From Halorussus vallis (GTDB lineage Archaea; Halobacteriota; Halobacteria; Halobacteriales; Haladaptataceae), in contig NZ_CP100003.1 in assembly GCF_024138165.1 (NCBI RefSeq), positions 1 through 64,000 of the forward strand: a stretch of 64,000 nt of DNA. Reading direction: 5' to 3'. Made by a program: the position numbers and the translations under genes. How positions within the stretch are numbered: position 1 is the first letter of the stretch; the number at the start of each line of letters is the position of its first letter. Of this stretch, positions 43,377-52,434 are shown piece after piece. The notes under the pieces were generated by a model. It saw only the letters and a program-made list of their open reading frames with translations. It had not been told where the DNA came from and ran no database searches.

Positions 43377-44305
43377 TCAGTCTTCGACAATCTTCCCGAT
43401 GATTTCCTGAGCCGTCGAACTGATCCGACCGAGACGATCCTGAATCACGTCCGGCTCATCGCCCTGCCACGCGGCCACGTAGAACGCGGATCCGCTCGTA
43501 TCCAGATCGAAATACCGCCCGACGATGTACGCGACGGCTTCCGCTTCGACCTCGCGTTTCGCCCGTTCAGCCTCGTCGGTGACGTCTGCGTGGAGGAGTG
43601 CGTGGGCGTACTCGTGGATGAGTGTCACGGCGAGATCAGCCTGATTCGTGCGGGCTTTCGCCTCGACGACTGGTTGGAGATCACGCGTACTCCGGTATTT
43701 GCAGACGCCCTTTGCGTCGCCATGCTCCCACTCGGCAGCGTCGACGATACGGACCGTCACGCCGATATCAGCGGCTGCGTCCGTGAGTGTAGGCACGAGA
43801 TCGTCGGCGTCCCCAGTTGCCTCGGTTTCCAGTTCGGGGATCGGCTCACCTTCGGTCTGGGACACGTCGAAGACAGACGTGGGTTTGAAGCCGACAAGCC
43901 CTTTCGACCACTCGTCCGGCGACGTTTCGTCGTATTCACAGTCACTTTGCTCGTGGTAGCAGGCGAGTTCTCGCATTCAGGACACTGCTTGGTGATGATC
44001 GGGGCCCAAATCCAGATGGCTGACTCGCCTTCCTGGACGTGCCGGTCGAACTCATTCCGCCAGGTGTTGTACCCCGCGACCTTCGTCGCCTCGGGACACT
44101 GAAGATTGATGAGGAGGGTGTTTCGGTGGGAGTAGTCGTGGAACCGACTCTGGACGTCGAGCCACTCCTGGAATTCATCGCTGGCCTGCGCATCGTCGAC
44201 GTGGTCGACGAGGTCGTCGATCCACGCTTCGATGGTACTGTGCATCTCGTCGTGTCGCGTGTCGGTCTCCTTGAACGAGACCGATGAGTCACTGGTCGTA
44301 GCCAT
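43377..44305 (-). pseudogene. ArdC-like antirestriction gene with a one-base frameshift
   Basis: The first frame from ATG 44305 encodes an ssDNA-binding ArdC N-terminal domain (SRFHDYSHRNTLLINLQCP, VAGYNTWRNEF, KQCPECENSP). The second frame picks up at once with YHEQSDCEYDETSPDEW and continues to a zinc metallopeptidase domain with LIHEYAHALLHAD. A single missing base near 43958 explains the split. ArdC proteins protect incoming DNA from host restriction. The break could be real inactivation, a sequencing error, or ribosomal slippage. A GC-rich hairpin with an A-run lies upstream but there is no palindromic site. Confidence 0.75.
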
Positions 44306-44354
44306 GTTTTCAGTAAATCGCGTTCACGGCGACTGCGTCAGTTCAGATCGCGCC

Positions 44355-44378
44355 GCACCCCTTCGGGGCGCATAAAAA
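44355..44378. promoter_or_regulatory. GC-rich hairpin and T-run before the ArdC-like gene
   Basis: GCACCCCTTCGGGGCGC followed by ATAAAAAA; on the minus strand this reads as a T-run and then a stem-loop 50 bp before the start. The upstream gene stops 15 bp away, so it could serve as terminator or as promoter element. Confidence 0.5.
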
Positions 44379-44392
44379 ACTCGCGGCGGCGG

Positions 44393-44770
44393 TCACCGGA
44401 GGACGGCCTTCTCGTCAGCGAAGCCGACCGCCACGAGGTACTCGAGGAACTCATCGAACTGTTCAACGTCGCTGGGCGTGTCGGTCGCGAGGTGTCGCGC
44501 CCACTCGATAGCCCACCGGAACGCAGGGTCGGTACCGCCCGTTCCGTGGATGTACCACCAACGAGCAGCCTTCAACACGACGAGCGGATTCGTCGGTGGC
44601 TGTTCGCTTGCAAGCCTACGAGTGATCGACCGGATCTCCTCAGGAACTTCGGCGGAATCGACCTTCCCTGATTGCGTGTTTGCAATATCGATTGGAATGT
44701 CGTCGATCGAGATGTTGTTGGCACTCTGTTGTTGACTCACGAAGTTCACCTGTGTGTGAAGGCTCTCCAT
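44393..44770 (-). CDS. Small plasmid-core protein, unknown function
   Basis: From ATG 44770 the protein has 125 residues, starting MESLHTQVNFVSQQQSANN. It is mixed helical with KAARWWYIHGTGGTDPAFRWA, an aromatic block that may form a small binding surface, and an acidic end. It sits between the DUF6610 and ArdC-like genes in the same direction. No family is recognised. Confidence 0.6.
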   Translation of the reverse strand: MESLHTQVNFVSQQQSANNISIDDIPIDIANTQSGKVDSAEVPEEIRSITRRLASEQPPTNPLVVLKAARWWYIHGTGGTDPAFRWAIEWARHLATDTPSDVEQFDEFLEYLVAVGFADEKAVLR

Positions 44771-44778
44771 CGAGCCTT

Positions 44779-44801
44779 CGCCCTCTCCGGGCGCGAAAAA
44801 A
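44779..44801. promoter_or_regulatory. GC-rich hairpin and T-run before the 125-residue gene
   Basis: CGCCC-TCTCC-GGGCG followed by CGAAAAAA. On the minus strand the T-run precedes the stem-loop, 9-30 bp before ATG 44770 and just after the upstream stop. Confidence 0.5.
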
Positions 44802-44813
44802 CTGCTCGTGGCG

Positions 44814-45815
44814 TCACGCGGGCGGGAGGTACACGCTCTGCTCGCCGGCGAACTCCTCGAGATTGTTCCGATGACGATGCGCGAAGTAGCAATCATAGCT
44901 GCAGTAGCCACAGATCTCGCCCGTATCGTACTCAGCGATGTAGGGGCTGCGCCGGGTCATCCAGACGTTTGCGCCACATTCAGTACAGGTAGCACTGTCG
45001 AGATCGCTTGGTGACGGTCCCTCGTACTCGATGTGAATGCCGTTCTCCTGCGGCGTCGACTCAGGCCAGACGCCGTGTGCCTTCCAGAACCCCCGAATAC
45101 GACCGAGGCTGTGCCGGACAGTCTTGCGAACTGTAACATGGTCAGCGTCGCGACCGCTGTCGTCCCAGCCATCAGCTGTCCAGAACTCCCCGAACTGCGC
45201 CCCGCGATGCAGGCCGTTCCAATCGAGGCCGACGATGTCGGCGGGTGGTTCGTCCGTGAGCGTCGGTCGAGTCAGTTGCCGGATGACGTCAAGTTGTTTG
45301 GGTGGGCTTCCACCGAGGATGTGGACGCGCTGGCCACGCCAGTCAGTCGGTTCGGAGAATTCGTGGGCCAATCGGTCGGCGTACCCGCGCGAATAGCCGA
45401 GGATGAGGTCGTCGGGAATCGTGTGAATCACCTCTCGACACTTGGGAACGATAACGAGTTCTGCATCGGGATAGCTCGCCTGGATCTCGCGAGCAGCGGC
45501 TACGTACTCATCGACCTCGTCGGGTTCGTATGCATCCCCGATCACACCAACTCGGGGCTCGTGTTCGAAAAATCGGGAGACGTACCGGTCAAGATCGGGA
45601 TTTCGAAAATCATTATCGAGCATCCCGACGGGGATGTCCAAGTGCTGAAACTGGGTCTGCTGATAGCCACAGTCTTCCCGAAAGCCAGGAAGAAAGTCGA
45701 ACTTCAAGGCGTCCAACGCGAACGGAACTCGGTGCAGGAACGCCACGACGTCGGCTTGTCTGGCAGCGGCAATCTCTCGCGCAGTGCTGCTGCTAGTGCT
45801 GATATCAAGTGACAT
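44814..45815 (-). CDS. DUF6610-like protein, possible TGT/DpdA-type enzyme with zinc finger
   Basis: From ATG 45815 the protein has 333 residues. It looks like a TIM barrel: VGVIGDAYEPDEVDEYV, DAELVIVPKCREVI, LGYSRGYADRL, RVHILGGSPPKQLDVI and IVGLDWNG. The HxLGGSPP loop is reminiscent of the phosphate/target loop of tRNA-guanine transglycosylases and their DNA-acting DpdA relatives, which exchange guanine for 7-deazaguanines. The C-terminus has a zinc-binding block, CTECGANVW then CGYCSYDCYF. The family is known in haloarchaea as DUF6610 with no proven function. Enzyme assignment is a hypothesis. Palindromic site E and a hairpin precede it. Confidence 0.65.
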   Translation of the reverse strand: MSLDISTSSSTAREIAAARQADVVAFLHRVPFALDALKFDFLPGFREDCGYQQTQFQHLDIPVGMLDNDFRNPDLDRYVSRFFEHEPRVGVIGDAYEPDEVDEYVAAAREIQASYPDAELVIVPKCREVIHTIPDDLILGYSRGYADRLAHEFSEPTDWRGQRVHILGGSPPKQLDVIRQLTRPTLTDEPPADIVGLDWNGLHRGAQFGEFWTADGWDDSGRDADHVTVRKTVRHSLGRIRGFWKAHGVWPESTPQENGIHIEYEGPSPSDLDSATCTECGANVWMTRRSPYIAEYDTGEICGYCSYDCYFAHRHRNNLEEFAGEQSVYLPPA

Positions 45816-45848
45816 GAGTAGGGCCTGGCGCGGCCACATCTGGCCGCC

Positions 45849-45872
45849 CGCACCCTCTCAGGGGGCGAAAAA
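45849..45872. promoter_or_regulatory. GC-rich hairpin and T-run before the DUF6610-like gene
   Basis: CGCACCCTCTCAGGGGGCG followed by AAAAA, 35-55 bp before ATG 45815 and 18 bp from palindromic site E. Same order as at the SWIM, DUF932-like and zinc-binding genes. Confidence 0.55.
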
Positions 45873-45890
45873 CCGCTCTGAAGGCTGCTA

Positions 45891-45932
45891 TTAACCAACG
45901 GCGGCAGACGAGACGATGATTGTGTTGGTTAA
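45891..45932. promoter_or_regulatory. Palindromic site E
   Basis: Arms TTAACCAACG (one mismatch) at 45891-45900 and TGTTGGTTAA at 45923-45932, spacer 22 bp. It marks the left edge of the metal-resistance block. Confidence 0.8.
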
Positions 45933-46074
45933 CGTGGGCGCTTACTCCTGGTCTTCTTGTAACTCAGTTACCTTCCACGACGAGAACTCGTTTCTCGGCC
46001 CCCTTTCTAACTGTATTATACCGATATCATTGTTACCGTAATGGTCTTGCCGCCGGAGCGTGTAGCACCTAGAT

Positions 46075-46281
46075 ATGGAGCGAAAAACGATTGCGGTCAC
46101 CGGGATGTCCTGCAACGGCTGTGAGCAGAACGTCGAGAACGCGCTCAAAACGATCGAGGGTGTCACTCGCGTCGAGGCCGACCACAAGGGAGATTCTGTG
46201 GAGATCGTCGTCGACGAGAACACCGCAGACGACGACCTCAATACAGCGATTCGAGACGCTGGCTACGACGTCACGGCCTAG
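46075..46281 (+). CDS. HMA-domain metallochaperone, CopZ-like
   Basis: The 68-residue protein is a single heavy-metal-associated domain with GMSCNGCEQNVENAL (CxxC) near residue 10. Such chaperones carry Cu(I) or related thiophilic metals to P1B ATPases. Its stop overlaps by 4 bp the stop of the convergent ATPase gene, so the two are tail to tail rather than cotranscribed. Length and fold are typical. Confidence 0.88.
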   Translation: MERKTIAVTGMSCNGCEQNVENALKTIEGVTRVEADHKGDSVEIVVDENTADDDLNTAIRDAGYDVTA

Positions 46282-48566
46282 ACGGTTGCCTCATCCTCCT
46301 GTCCGATTGCTGTGTTTTCCCCATCAACGGTGAAGTCGGTGTTGACGCCCTCGCCGGCGAGCAGTTGGCCACCGAAACTGTTGGCGAGGACGGCCGTTAC
46401 TGACAGTACCATCGCGATCATCGCGAACACCGGATGGATCAGTCCGGTCGTCGCGGCGGCGACGCCGACCCCGTTGAACGTGAACGCCGCTAGCAGGTTC
46501 TGACGCGTCTTCCGGTAGCTTTCCGTCCCGATTTCGTAGGCATCCATCACGCCGCCGAGGCGGTCGCCCATCAGGACAATGTCCGCGCTCTCGATGGCGA
46601 TGTCGGTGCCTGCACCGATGGCGATCCCAATATCGGCTTGCGTGAGGGCAGGCGCATCGTTGATCCCGTCACCGACCATCGCTACACGATGCCCTTCGTG
46701 TTGGAGACGGCCGATCTCGTCACGCTTCTCGTTCGGCAGGACGTCGGCCATTACCTGGTCGATACCTACCTCAGCCGCGACCGCCTCGGCGGTGCGCTCG
46801 TTGTCTCCGGTGATCATTACCGGGGTAATCCCTGCGTCGGTCATCCGCTCGATTGTCGCTGCGGCGTCGGCCTTGATCTCGTCACCGATTCCGACGAGGC
46901 CGACGAGAGTACCATTACGAGCGATGCCCGATACAGTGAGGCCCCGATGCTGGAGGCGCTCAATCTCGTCGGTGGCCGCTGAGAGGTCGATGCCCTCTGT
47001 CGTAAGCCAGTCTGGTTTGCCGACCCGCACATCATCCCCGTCGACTGTCGCCGTCACACCCTTGCCGGTCACCGACTCGAACGATTTGGGATCTGCGTAC
47101 TCGACGCCGCGTTCGTCGGCGTACTCGAGGATGGCGTCGGCGAGGGGATGTTCGCTGAACGCCTCCGCGCCTGCCGCCGTCGCGACCACCTCACTTTCGT
47201 CACTCTCGAGTGCCACGACCTCGGAGACTGCGGGCGTCCCAACCGTGATGGTCCCCGTCTTGTCGAGGACGACGTGGTCGACGTCCGGGAAAATCTGGAA
47301 GGCGTCGCTACTACGCATCAGGATGCCCCGGTTCGCGGCCTTGCCGCCGCCGCGAATCAGGGCCAGCGGTGTCGCCATGCCGAGCGCACACGGATACCCG
47401 AGGACGAGCACCGCGAGCGCGGCGAAGGCTCCGGTCTGTACCTGTGGGCCCGTGCCGAGGATCGTGCCGGGAACCACTGCCGGCACGAGAATCCAGAACA
47501 GGAACGAGAGGACGGCGATCGTCAGCACGCCGGGAACGAAGTACTTGAGAACGCGGTCGGCGAGCTGGATAATGCCGGGCTTCATCGCGCGCGCTTGCTC
47601 GATTTCGCGGGCCACCTGATTCAGGAACGCATCCTCGCCGGTGGCGGTTACTTCCACCAGGAGCGTCCCGGTCTCGTTGATGCTCCCACCGATCACCTCA
47701 TCGCCCGACTGTTTCTCCTCGGGGATGGACTCGCCAGTCGCGACCGACTCGTCGACCGTCGACTCTCCGTCGACGACCGCGCCGTCGATGGGGATTGTCT
47801 CGCCGGGTTTAACGCGCACATGGGCACCGACTTCGAGGTCGTCGATAGCGAGTTCTTCGACAGCACCGTCGTCGGTGACGCGACGGGCGGTGTCCGGCCG
47901 AAGGTCGAGGAGGCTCTGTACTGCCTGGGATGCCCGCGTTCGGACGAGGAGACTGGTGTATTCTGAGAGGATGTGATAGGTGGTGATGAAGACGGAGACG
48001 GCGAAGAAGTGGACAGTCGGGAACCCGGGGAAGACGAACAGACCGAGAAAGCCCCCAAAGAGGCCCGCGAACGCGCCGGCCTCCAGCAGGACGTGCTGGT
48101 TGAAGATGCGCCTTCGAAGGCTGTTGTACGCCTTCTCGAGGATGTAGCGGCCAGGGCCGAACATCGTGCCGAGTGCGAGGCCGAGGGTAACGAGATTCAT
48201 CGCGAGCGATGTCGATTCGAACCGCCCCATCACGAAGATCATCCACAGCATCAATCCGGCAGTACCGATGGATGCACCGCCGGCGAGCAGGAGTCGACGT
48301 TTCCCGTTGGTGAGCTCTGCCTGCTGTTCCTCGAACCGTTTTTCTTTGTCCGGGTCGCGGATCGTGTACCCGAGGTCGCGAAGCGTATCCTTGAGTTCGA
48401 CCTCGCTCAGCGTCTCGTTGTCGTAGCGGACGAGTACCTCTTCGTGGGCGAGGCTCACGTCGACGTCTTCGACGCCGTCGGTCCGGTTGTATGCCTTCTT
48501 GATACTCTCGGCGCAGAACGAGCAGGACATCCCCCCGACGTTGAATTGGTTCTGTGTCGTTCCCAT
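46278..48566 (-). CDS. P1B-type heavy-metal transporting ATPase
   Basis: From ATG 48566 the protein has 762 residues. It has an N-terminal HMA domain with GGMSCSFC (C15, C18), TM helices, the actuator TGES, phosphorylation motif DKTGT (D435), SEHPLADAIL and GDGINDAP. It would pump a soft metal cation out of the cell using ATP. The metal-binding TM motif reads YPC (Y391-P392-C393) where Cu and Zn pumps have CPC, which changes the expected metal site. The divergent ArsR-like regulator and HMA chaperone support a Cu/thiophilic-metal role, but the ion is uncertain. Confidence 0.88.
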   Translation of the reverse strand: MGTTQNQFNVGGMSCSFCAESIKKAYNRTDGVEDVDVSLAHEEVLVRYDNETLSEVELKDTLRDLGYTIRDPDKEKRFEEQQAELTNGKRRLLLAGGASIGTAGLMLWMIFVMGRFESTSLAMNLVTLGLALGTMFGPGRYILEKAYNSLRRRIFNQHVLLEAGAFAGLFGGFLGLFVFPGFPTVHFFAVSVFITTYHILSEYTSLLVRTRASQAVQSLLDLRPDTARRVTDDGAVEELAIDDLEVGAHVRVKPGETIPIDGAVVDGESTVDESVATGESIPEEKQSGDEVIGGSINETGTLLVEVTATGEDAFLNQVAREIEQARAMKPGIIQLADRVLKYFVPGVLTIAVLSFLFWILVPAVVPGTILGTGPQVQTGAFAALAVLVLGYPCALGMATPLALIRGGGKAANRGILMRSSDAFQIFPDVDHVVLDKTGTITVGTPAVSEVVALESDESEVVATAAGAEAFSEHPLADAILEYADERGVEYADPKSFESVTGKGVTATVDGDDVRVGKPDWLTTEGIDLSAATDEIERLQHRGLTVSGIARNGTLVGLVGIGDEIKADAAATIERMTDAGITPVMITGDNERTAEAVAAEVGIDQVMADVLPNEKRDEIGRLQHEGHRVAMVGDGINDAPALTQADIGIAIGAGTDIAIESADIVLMGDRLGGVMDAYEIGTESYRKTRQNLLAAFTFNGVGVAAATTGLIHPVFAMIAMVLSVTAVLANSFGGQLLAGEGVNTDFTVDGENTAIGQEDEATV

Positions 48567-48699
48567 CGTGGTAGTAGCTTGCTGCGCGACGCTAAAAACC
48601 ATTACGACAAATATTATAGCGGTTTTCAATTCATTATATCACTGCTGGCTGAGTGGCGATACTCTTACTGTCGTCGTGCGTCTATACACTCCTAAGAAA

Positions 48700-49299
48700 A
48701 TGGCTCTACTCGAATCTGACGTGCCGATTCGCGAGGTTGTGACGACAGATCCGGAGAAGGCGAAAGCACTGGAGAACGACGTACGAGCGAAGATCATCGA
48801 TATGCTCGCTGAAAAGGAGATGACCATCGAGGAGATTCACGACGAGCTAGACCATCGCGGCGAGGAGAAGGCCGAGACGACGGTGCGCCATCACGTAAAC
48901 GTCCTGAAGGACGCGGGGATGGTCGAAATAGCGCGACTGGAGGAAGCTGGCGGTGGCACGCAGAAATACTACAAATCGAACACCCGCATTTTCTCCTACG
49001 ACCTTCCAGAGGACGCTGAGGAGACGCTCGCTGGGGCGCAAGAAACGGCGACAGCGGAGCTAACGAACCTCGTAGAGATGCTCTATGAGGAACACGGCGA
49101 CGACATCGAAGCGGTTGCACGGGAGATGAAGCCGTGCGAGTACTGTGCAACACAGCACTACGAGGAGTTCGTCATCCGGGAATTGCTGAACCGCGCGCTC
49201 ATCGACCTAACAGAGGGTGAGACGCTGGAGGCGCTACGTCCTGACTTAGAACAAGCCGACGATGAATCCGAGTCCCATGATGACGAGGACGGTCGCTGA
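48700..49299 (+). CDS. ArsR-like metal-sensing regulator
   Basis: From ATG 48700 the protein has 199 residues. The N-terminal winged helix reads VRAKIIDMLAEKEMTIEEIHDEL and KAETTVRHHVNVLKDAGMV, typical of haloarchaeal ArsR/HTH_20 regulators. A CEYC pair followed by QHYEEF near residue 148 may be the metal-sensing site. It is divergent from the P1B ATPase with 133 bp between starts, so it probably represses that gene and itself until metal binds. Its 3' end overlaps the convergent nickel exporter gene by 54 bp. Confidence 0.8.
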   Translation: MALLESDVPIREVVTTDPEKAKALENDVRAKIIDMLAEKEMTIEEIHDELDHRGEEKAETTVRHHVNVLKDAGMVEIARLEEAGGGTQKYYKSNTRIFSYDLPEDAEETLAGAQETATAELTNLVEMLYEEHGDDIEAVAREMKPCEYCATQHYEEFVIRELLNRALIDLTEGETLEALRPDLEQADDESESHDDEDGR

Positions 49300-50067
49300 G
49301 AATAGCGGAAGGTACGGTGTGTACTTTTCGACCGTTTCCTCATACTCCTGGTAGCCAGCGATGAGCAGCATCGTCAACCCGACGATCCCGACGATGACCG
49401 TCAGCGCATACGCAGTCATCAATTGCAGACAGTACGTTGAGCCAGCGCAGAGTCCGATAATTTCGAACTCCTCCTCGTGAGCGAACCCGAGTACGAACGC
49501 GAACCAGGCAATTCCGAACAGTCCCCGGTCGGCGTCATCAGCTGGCTTCGCCCCGTGCTCGTGAGAATGTCCTCCGATTCCTCCAAGCCGAGCTTTCACC
49601 CGTGCAACGAATCCATCCGAAGTGTGTTCCTGCACCGGAGACGTGGCGTGGTCGTGCTGGGCCGACTGGCCCTCTGCATGCTCATCGTGCTCGTGATCGT
49701 GGTCATGCTCGTGATTATGAGAGTGGCCGTGCGTGTACTCTCGAATTCCGAGACCGATGAGTAAGATACCCGCGACGATGCTCACCGGGCCGCCAATGGC
49801 GATGCCGCCGAGGATCGAGATCGGCTCGTTCACCTGAGTCAGCTGGAAGTACGATTTCGCGTAGAAGAACACGCCGACCATTGCCAGACTGCTGATAAGG
49901 TGTCCGATACCGATGAGGGAGCTGGCGGCGAGTCCGTAGAGCCACTTATTGGATTGATCGAGCGCATAGCTCGCAGCGACCGGCCATCCGTGTCCGGGTT
50001 CGATGCCGTGCACGAATCCAAGCGCAATCGCGCCGACCAACAGTGGAAACGCCTCGCCCTGTAGCAT
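49246..50067 (-). CDS. NicO/RcnA-type nickel-cobalt exporter
   Basis: The 273-residue membrane protein has about six TM segments, the motif GFVHGIEPGHGWPVA in TM1 and GFAHEEEFEIIG in a later TM, and a cytosolic His/Asp-rich loop (HGHSHNHEHDHDHEHDEH) that likely binds Ni or Co. NicO-family proteins move these ions; with a NikR-like regulator beside it, export under nickel stress is likely. It is divergent from the nikR gene, sharing a 103-bp control region. Confidence 0.85.
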   Translation of the reverse strand: MLQGEAFPLLVGAIALGFVHGIEPGHGWPVAASYALDQSNKWLYGLAASSLIGIGHLISSLAMVGVFFYAKSYFQLTQVNEPISILGGIAIGGPVSIVAGILLIGLGIREYTHGHSHNHEHDHDHEHDEHAEGQSAQHDHATSPVQEHTSDGFVARVKARLGGIGGHSHEHGAKPADDADRGLFGIAWFAFVLGFAHEEEFEIIGLCAGSTYCLQLMTAYALTVIVGIVGLTMLLIAGYQEYEETVEKYTPYLPLFSATVLVIMGLGFIVGLF

Positions 50068-50170
50068 TCACCAGTCCATATATCGTCGCGCTGTATAGCG
50101 ATTGTTAAGACTGAAACGGGAATTCCGTAATAATCGAGGGCTCAAGACGCCGGGGGACCAACTGGGGAGT

Positions 50171-50563
50171 ATGCGAACGAGTTTGAACGTGTCTGAGGAC
50201 ATTCTCGATGAGTTCGACGAGACGTGGCAGGCTGAGGGGTTGGACTCTCGCTCGCGGGCAATTCGTGAAGCAATGCAGGAGTATATTGAGGGCCATTCAC
50301 AGCTCGAAGAGGTATCCGGTGACGTGGTCGCTGTCTTGGCCTTTGATTATCAGCATCACGAGGTGATTCATGACCTTCATTCTGCCCAGCACCAGTTCCA
50401 GGACGTGATCGAGACAATGAGCCATACCCACCAAGGCGACTGGTGTTTGGAGACGGTCTTCTGTCACGGCGATGCTGCGCGGATACGAGAACTTGTGTAT
50501 CGGCTCCGCGATTTCGATGGGGTCGGTCGGGTGAAAACGATGTTACTCCGATCAGCCACATAA
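50171..50563 (+). CDS. nikR: NikR-like nickel-responsive regulator
   Basis: From ATG 50171 the protein has 130 residues. Residues 1-40 form a ribbon-helix-helix (MRTSLNVSEDILDEFDE, SRSRAIREAMQEYI). The ACT-like C-terminal domain holds H74, H85-x-H87 and C92, matching the NikR nickel site (His, His, His, Cys), though the last spacing is one residue shorter than in the E. coli protein. NikR binds DNA when loaded with nickel. It faces away from the nickel exporter, which is its probable target. Confidence 0.88.
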   Translation: MRTSLNVSEDILDEFDETWQAEGLDSRSRAIREAMQEYIEGHSQLEEVSGDVVAVLAFDYQHHEVIHDLHSAQHQFQDVIETMSHTHQGDWCLETVFCHGDAARIRELVYRLRDFDGVGRVKTMLLRSAT

Positions 50564-50608
50564 CCTTCTTGCGTACCGAAGTACTCCCGGATAGGTCGAT
50601 CTAGATTG

Positions 50609-51988
50609 TCACGAGGGTTTATGAACGCCACCGGCAGCGGAATTGATGCTCTCTGGGAGTGTCGGGTGGATGTGCATCGTGTTCGCAATCTGTTCGGCCG
50701 TCGCGCCGAGTTCGATTGCGAGGACGAGTTCGTGGACGATCTCGGCGCCCTGTTCGCCGACGATGTGCGCGCCGAGGAGTTCGTCCGTCTCGGCGTCCGT
50801 GACGAGTTTGATGAAGCCAGCGGTTTCGCCGAGCGCCTTCGGCTTGGCCTGCTCAGCGAGGGTCTGTCGACCGACTCCGACCTCATAGCCGGCGTCACGG
50901 GCCTCCTCCTCTGTCAGTCCGACGTGGCCAACCTGTGGGTCGGTGAACACCGCCCACGGGACGGTTCGGCCCTCGGTGCTGACCTCTTCGTTTTTCGCGA
51001 GGTGGCGATACAGCAGGTCTGCGTCGTCGCGTGCGGAGTGAGTGAACATCGGTGGCCCACTGACATCGCCGATGGCATAGACGCCGTCAGCAGTCGTTCC
51101 GAAGCTGTCGTCAGTCTCGACGAACCCGTGCTCGTCGGTTTTAGCACCTGCCTCGTCGAGACCGATTCCATCGGTGTTCGGTCGGCGTCCCGCGGCGAGC
51201 AGGACGTCCGAGGCGGTCGTCTCGACGGTTCCGTCTGGTCCGTCGGCCTCGACAAGGATGTCGTCTCCGTCCGATGTGAGAGCCGTCACAGCTGTATTAG
51301 TGTGAACGTCGATGCCCTCGTCCGTGAACACATCCTCGATCACGTCACTGACCGCCGGTTCCTCTCGCGGGAGCACCCGATCACCACGCTGAAAGACGGT
51401 CACGTCCGCACCAAACCGGCTGTACATCTGTGCGTATTCGGTGCCGACGTACCCCCCGCCAATCACCACCAGCGAATCCGGCACCTCGTCGAGAAATAGC
51501 AGCGATGTACTATCTTGGACCTCAACCTCGTCGAGGCCATCGATCGGCGGTTTTGCTGGACGGGCTCCCGTGTTGATGACGATCCGGTCGGCAGAGAGTG
51601 TCCGGTCACCGACGCGGAGCTCGTGGGCTGACTCGAAGACGCCGTGGTCTTCGACGAGCGTGAGATTCTCGTTGTCCTCGACGTTGTTGTAGGCTCCCTC
51701 GCGAATGCTCTCGACGACGTCGTCCTTCCGCTGGACGATGGCGTCCATGTCGGCCTTGATGGTACCGTCGATGTCGATGCCGAACTCCTCGCTACGGTGG
51801 GCGAGGTTCGCCACTTCGGCGCTCCGGATCATCGTCTTGGTCGGAATACAGCCGCGGTTGAGGCACGTCCCGCCGAGCAGGTCCTCCTCAACGAGTGCGG
51901 TCTCCATGCCTGAGTAGGCAGATTTCATTGCGACTGGGAGGCCGGCCATACCGCCGCCGAGAACGATAAGATCGTACTCGTCCGGCAT
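50609..51988 (-). CDS. FAD/NAD pyridine nucleotide-disulfide oxidoreductase, MerA-like
   Basis: The 459-residue protein has the FAD motif LGGGMAG, the redox pair GGTCLNRGCIPTK (C42, C47), a second Rossmann motif VVIGGGYVGTEYAQ, AIGDVSG and the C-terminal HPTLPESI dimerisation motif. It belongs to the dihydrolipoamide dehydrogenase/mercuric reductase group. It lacks the C-terminal CC pair of true MerA, unlike the gene at 54.7-56.2 kb. It overlaps the CopZ-like gene by one base, so it may reduce a metal or disulfide delivered by that protein. Confidence 0.85.
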   Translation of the reverse strand: MPDEYDLIVLGGGMAGLPVAMKSAYSGMETALVEEDLLGGTCLNRGCIPTKTMIRSAEVANLAHRSEEFGIDIDGTIKADMDAIVQRKDDVVESIREGAYNNVEDNENLTLVEDHGVFESAHELRVGDRTLSADRIVINTGARPAKPPIDGLDEVEVQDSTSLLFLDEVPDSLVVIGGGYVGTEYAQMYSRFGADVTVFQRGDRVLPREEPAVSDVIEDVFTDEGIDVHTNTAVTALTSDGDDILVEADGPDGTVETTASDVLLAAGRRPNTDGIGLDEAGAKTDEHGFVETDDSFGTTADGVYAIGDVSGPPMFTHSARDDADLLYRHLAKNEEVSTEGRTVPWAVFTDPQVGHVGLTEEEARDAGYEVGVGRQTLAEQAKPKALGETAGFIKLVTDAETDELLGAHIVGEQGAEIVHELVLAIELGATAEQIANTMHIHPTLPESINSAAGGVHKPS

Positions 51989-52434
51989 CAGACTAGTTCC
52001 TCCTGTGCTTCAGTGATCGCCGCTCGCACGTTCCCGAGACAGCAACCTCCAAGTGGACTCTTCCATCGACAGGCACACTCCTCGGCCTGGACGCGTTCAG
52101 TGATCCAGTCGTCGATGTTCGTTTCGCCGTTCTCCGCGATGTCCTCTTGGATGTGTTCCTTGTTGTATCCAAAGCAGTAACACAGCGGGTATGGCTCGGC
52201 GTCACCATCCAACTTGAAATTCGGTTGTTCGCGAATCACGTCAATCTCGAACTGCTGATCGAGTTCGTCGGCGAAGTAGACGACTGGACAGTCCTGAGTT
52301 TTGCAGATTCGGTACTGAACGTCGTCCTCTATATCTTGATTCCCGAACGGTTCGACCATGTTACGAACTGTTTCGGTCTTTATTTGCCCGGCAGCGTTCC
52401 CACAGTCGGGGCAGGGTTCAGTCGTCGCTGGCAT
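51988..52434 (-). CDS. CopZ-like zinc/[2Fe-2S] protein
   Basis: The 148-residue protein has CPDCGN at the N-terminus, then KTQDCPVVYF, YPLCYCFGYNKEHI, ECACRWKSP and GGCCLGN. The layout resembles the N-terminal zinc and [2Fe-2S] domain of the Archaeoglobus CopZ protein, without its HMA domain. Such a protein could pass electrons or metal, and the directly coupled oxidoreductase gene suggests a metal-reduction pair. Function is inferred from this pairing. Confidence 0.75.
   Translation of the reverse strand: MPATTEPCPDCGNAAGQIKTETVRNMVEPFGNQDIEDDVQYRICKTQDCPVVYFADELDQQFEIDVIREQPNFKLDGDAEPYPLCYCFGYNKEHIQEDIAENGETNIDDWITERVQAEECACRWKSPLGGCCLGNVRAAITEAQEELV

Noticed and set aside
46579-47619. 346-residue plus-strand frame antisense to the P1B ATPase
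   Set aside because: Ser/Ala/Arg-rich translation without motifs; the minus-strand frame carries DKTGT, GDGIND and HMA motifs.
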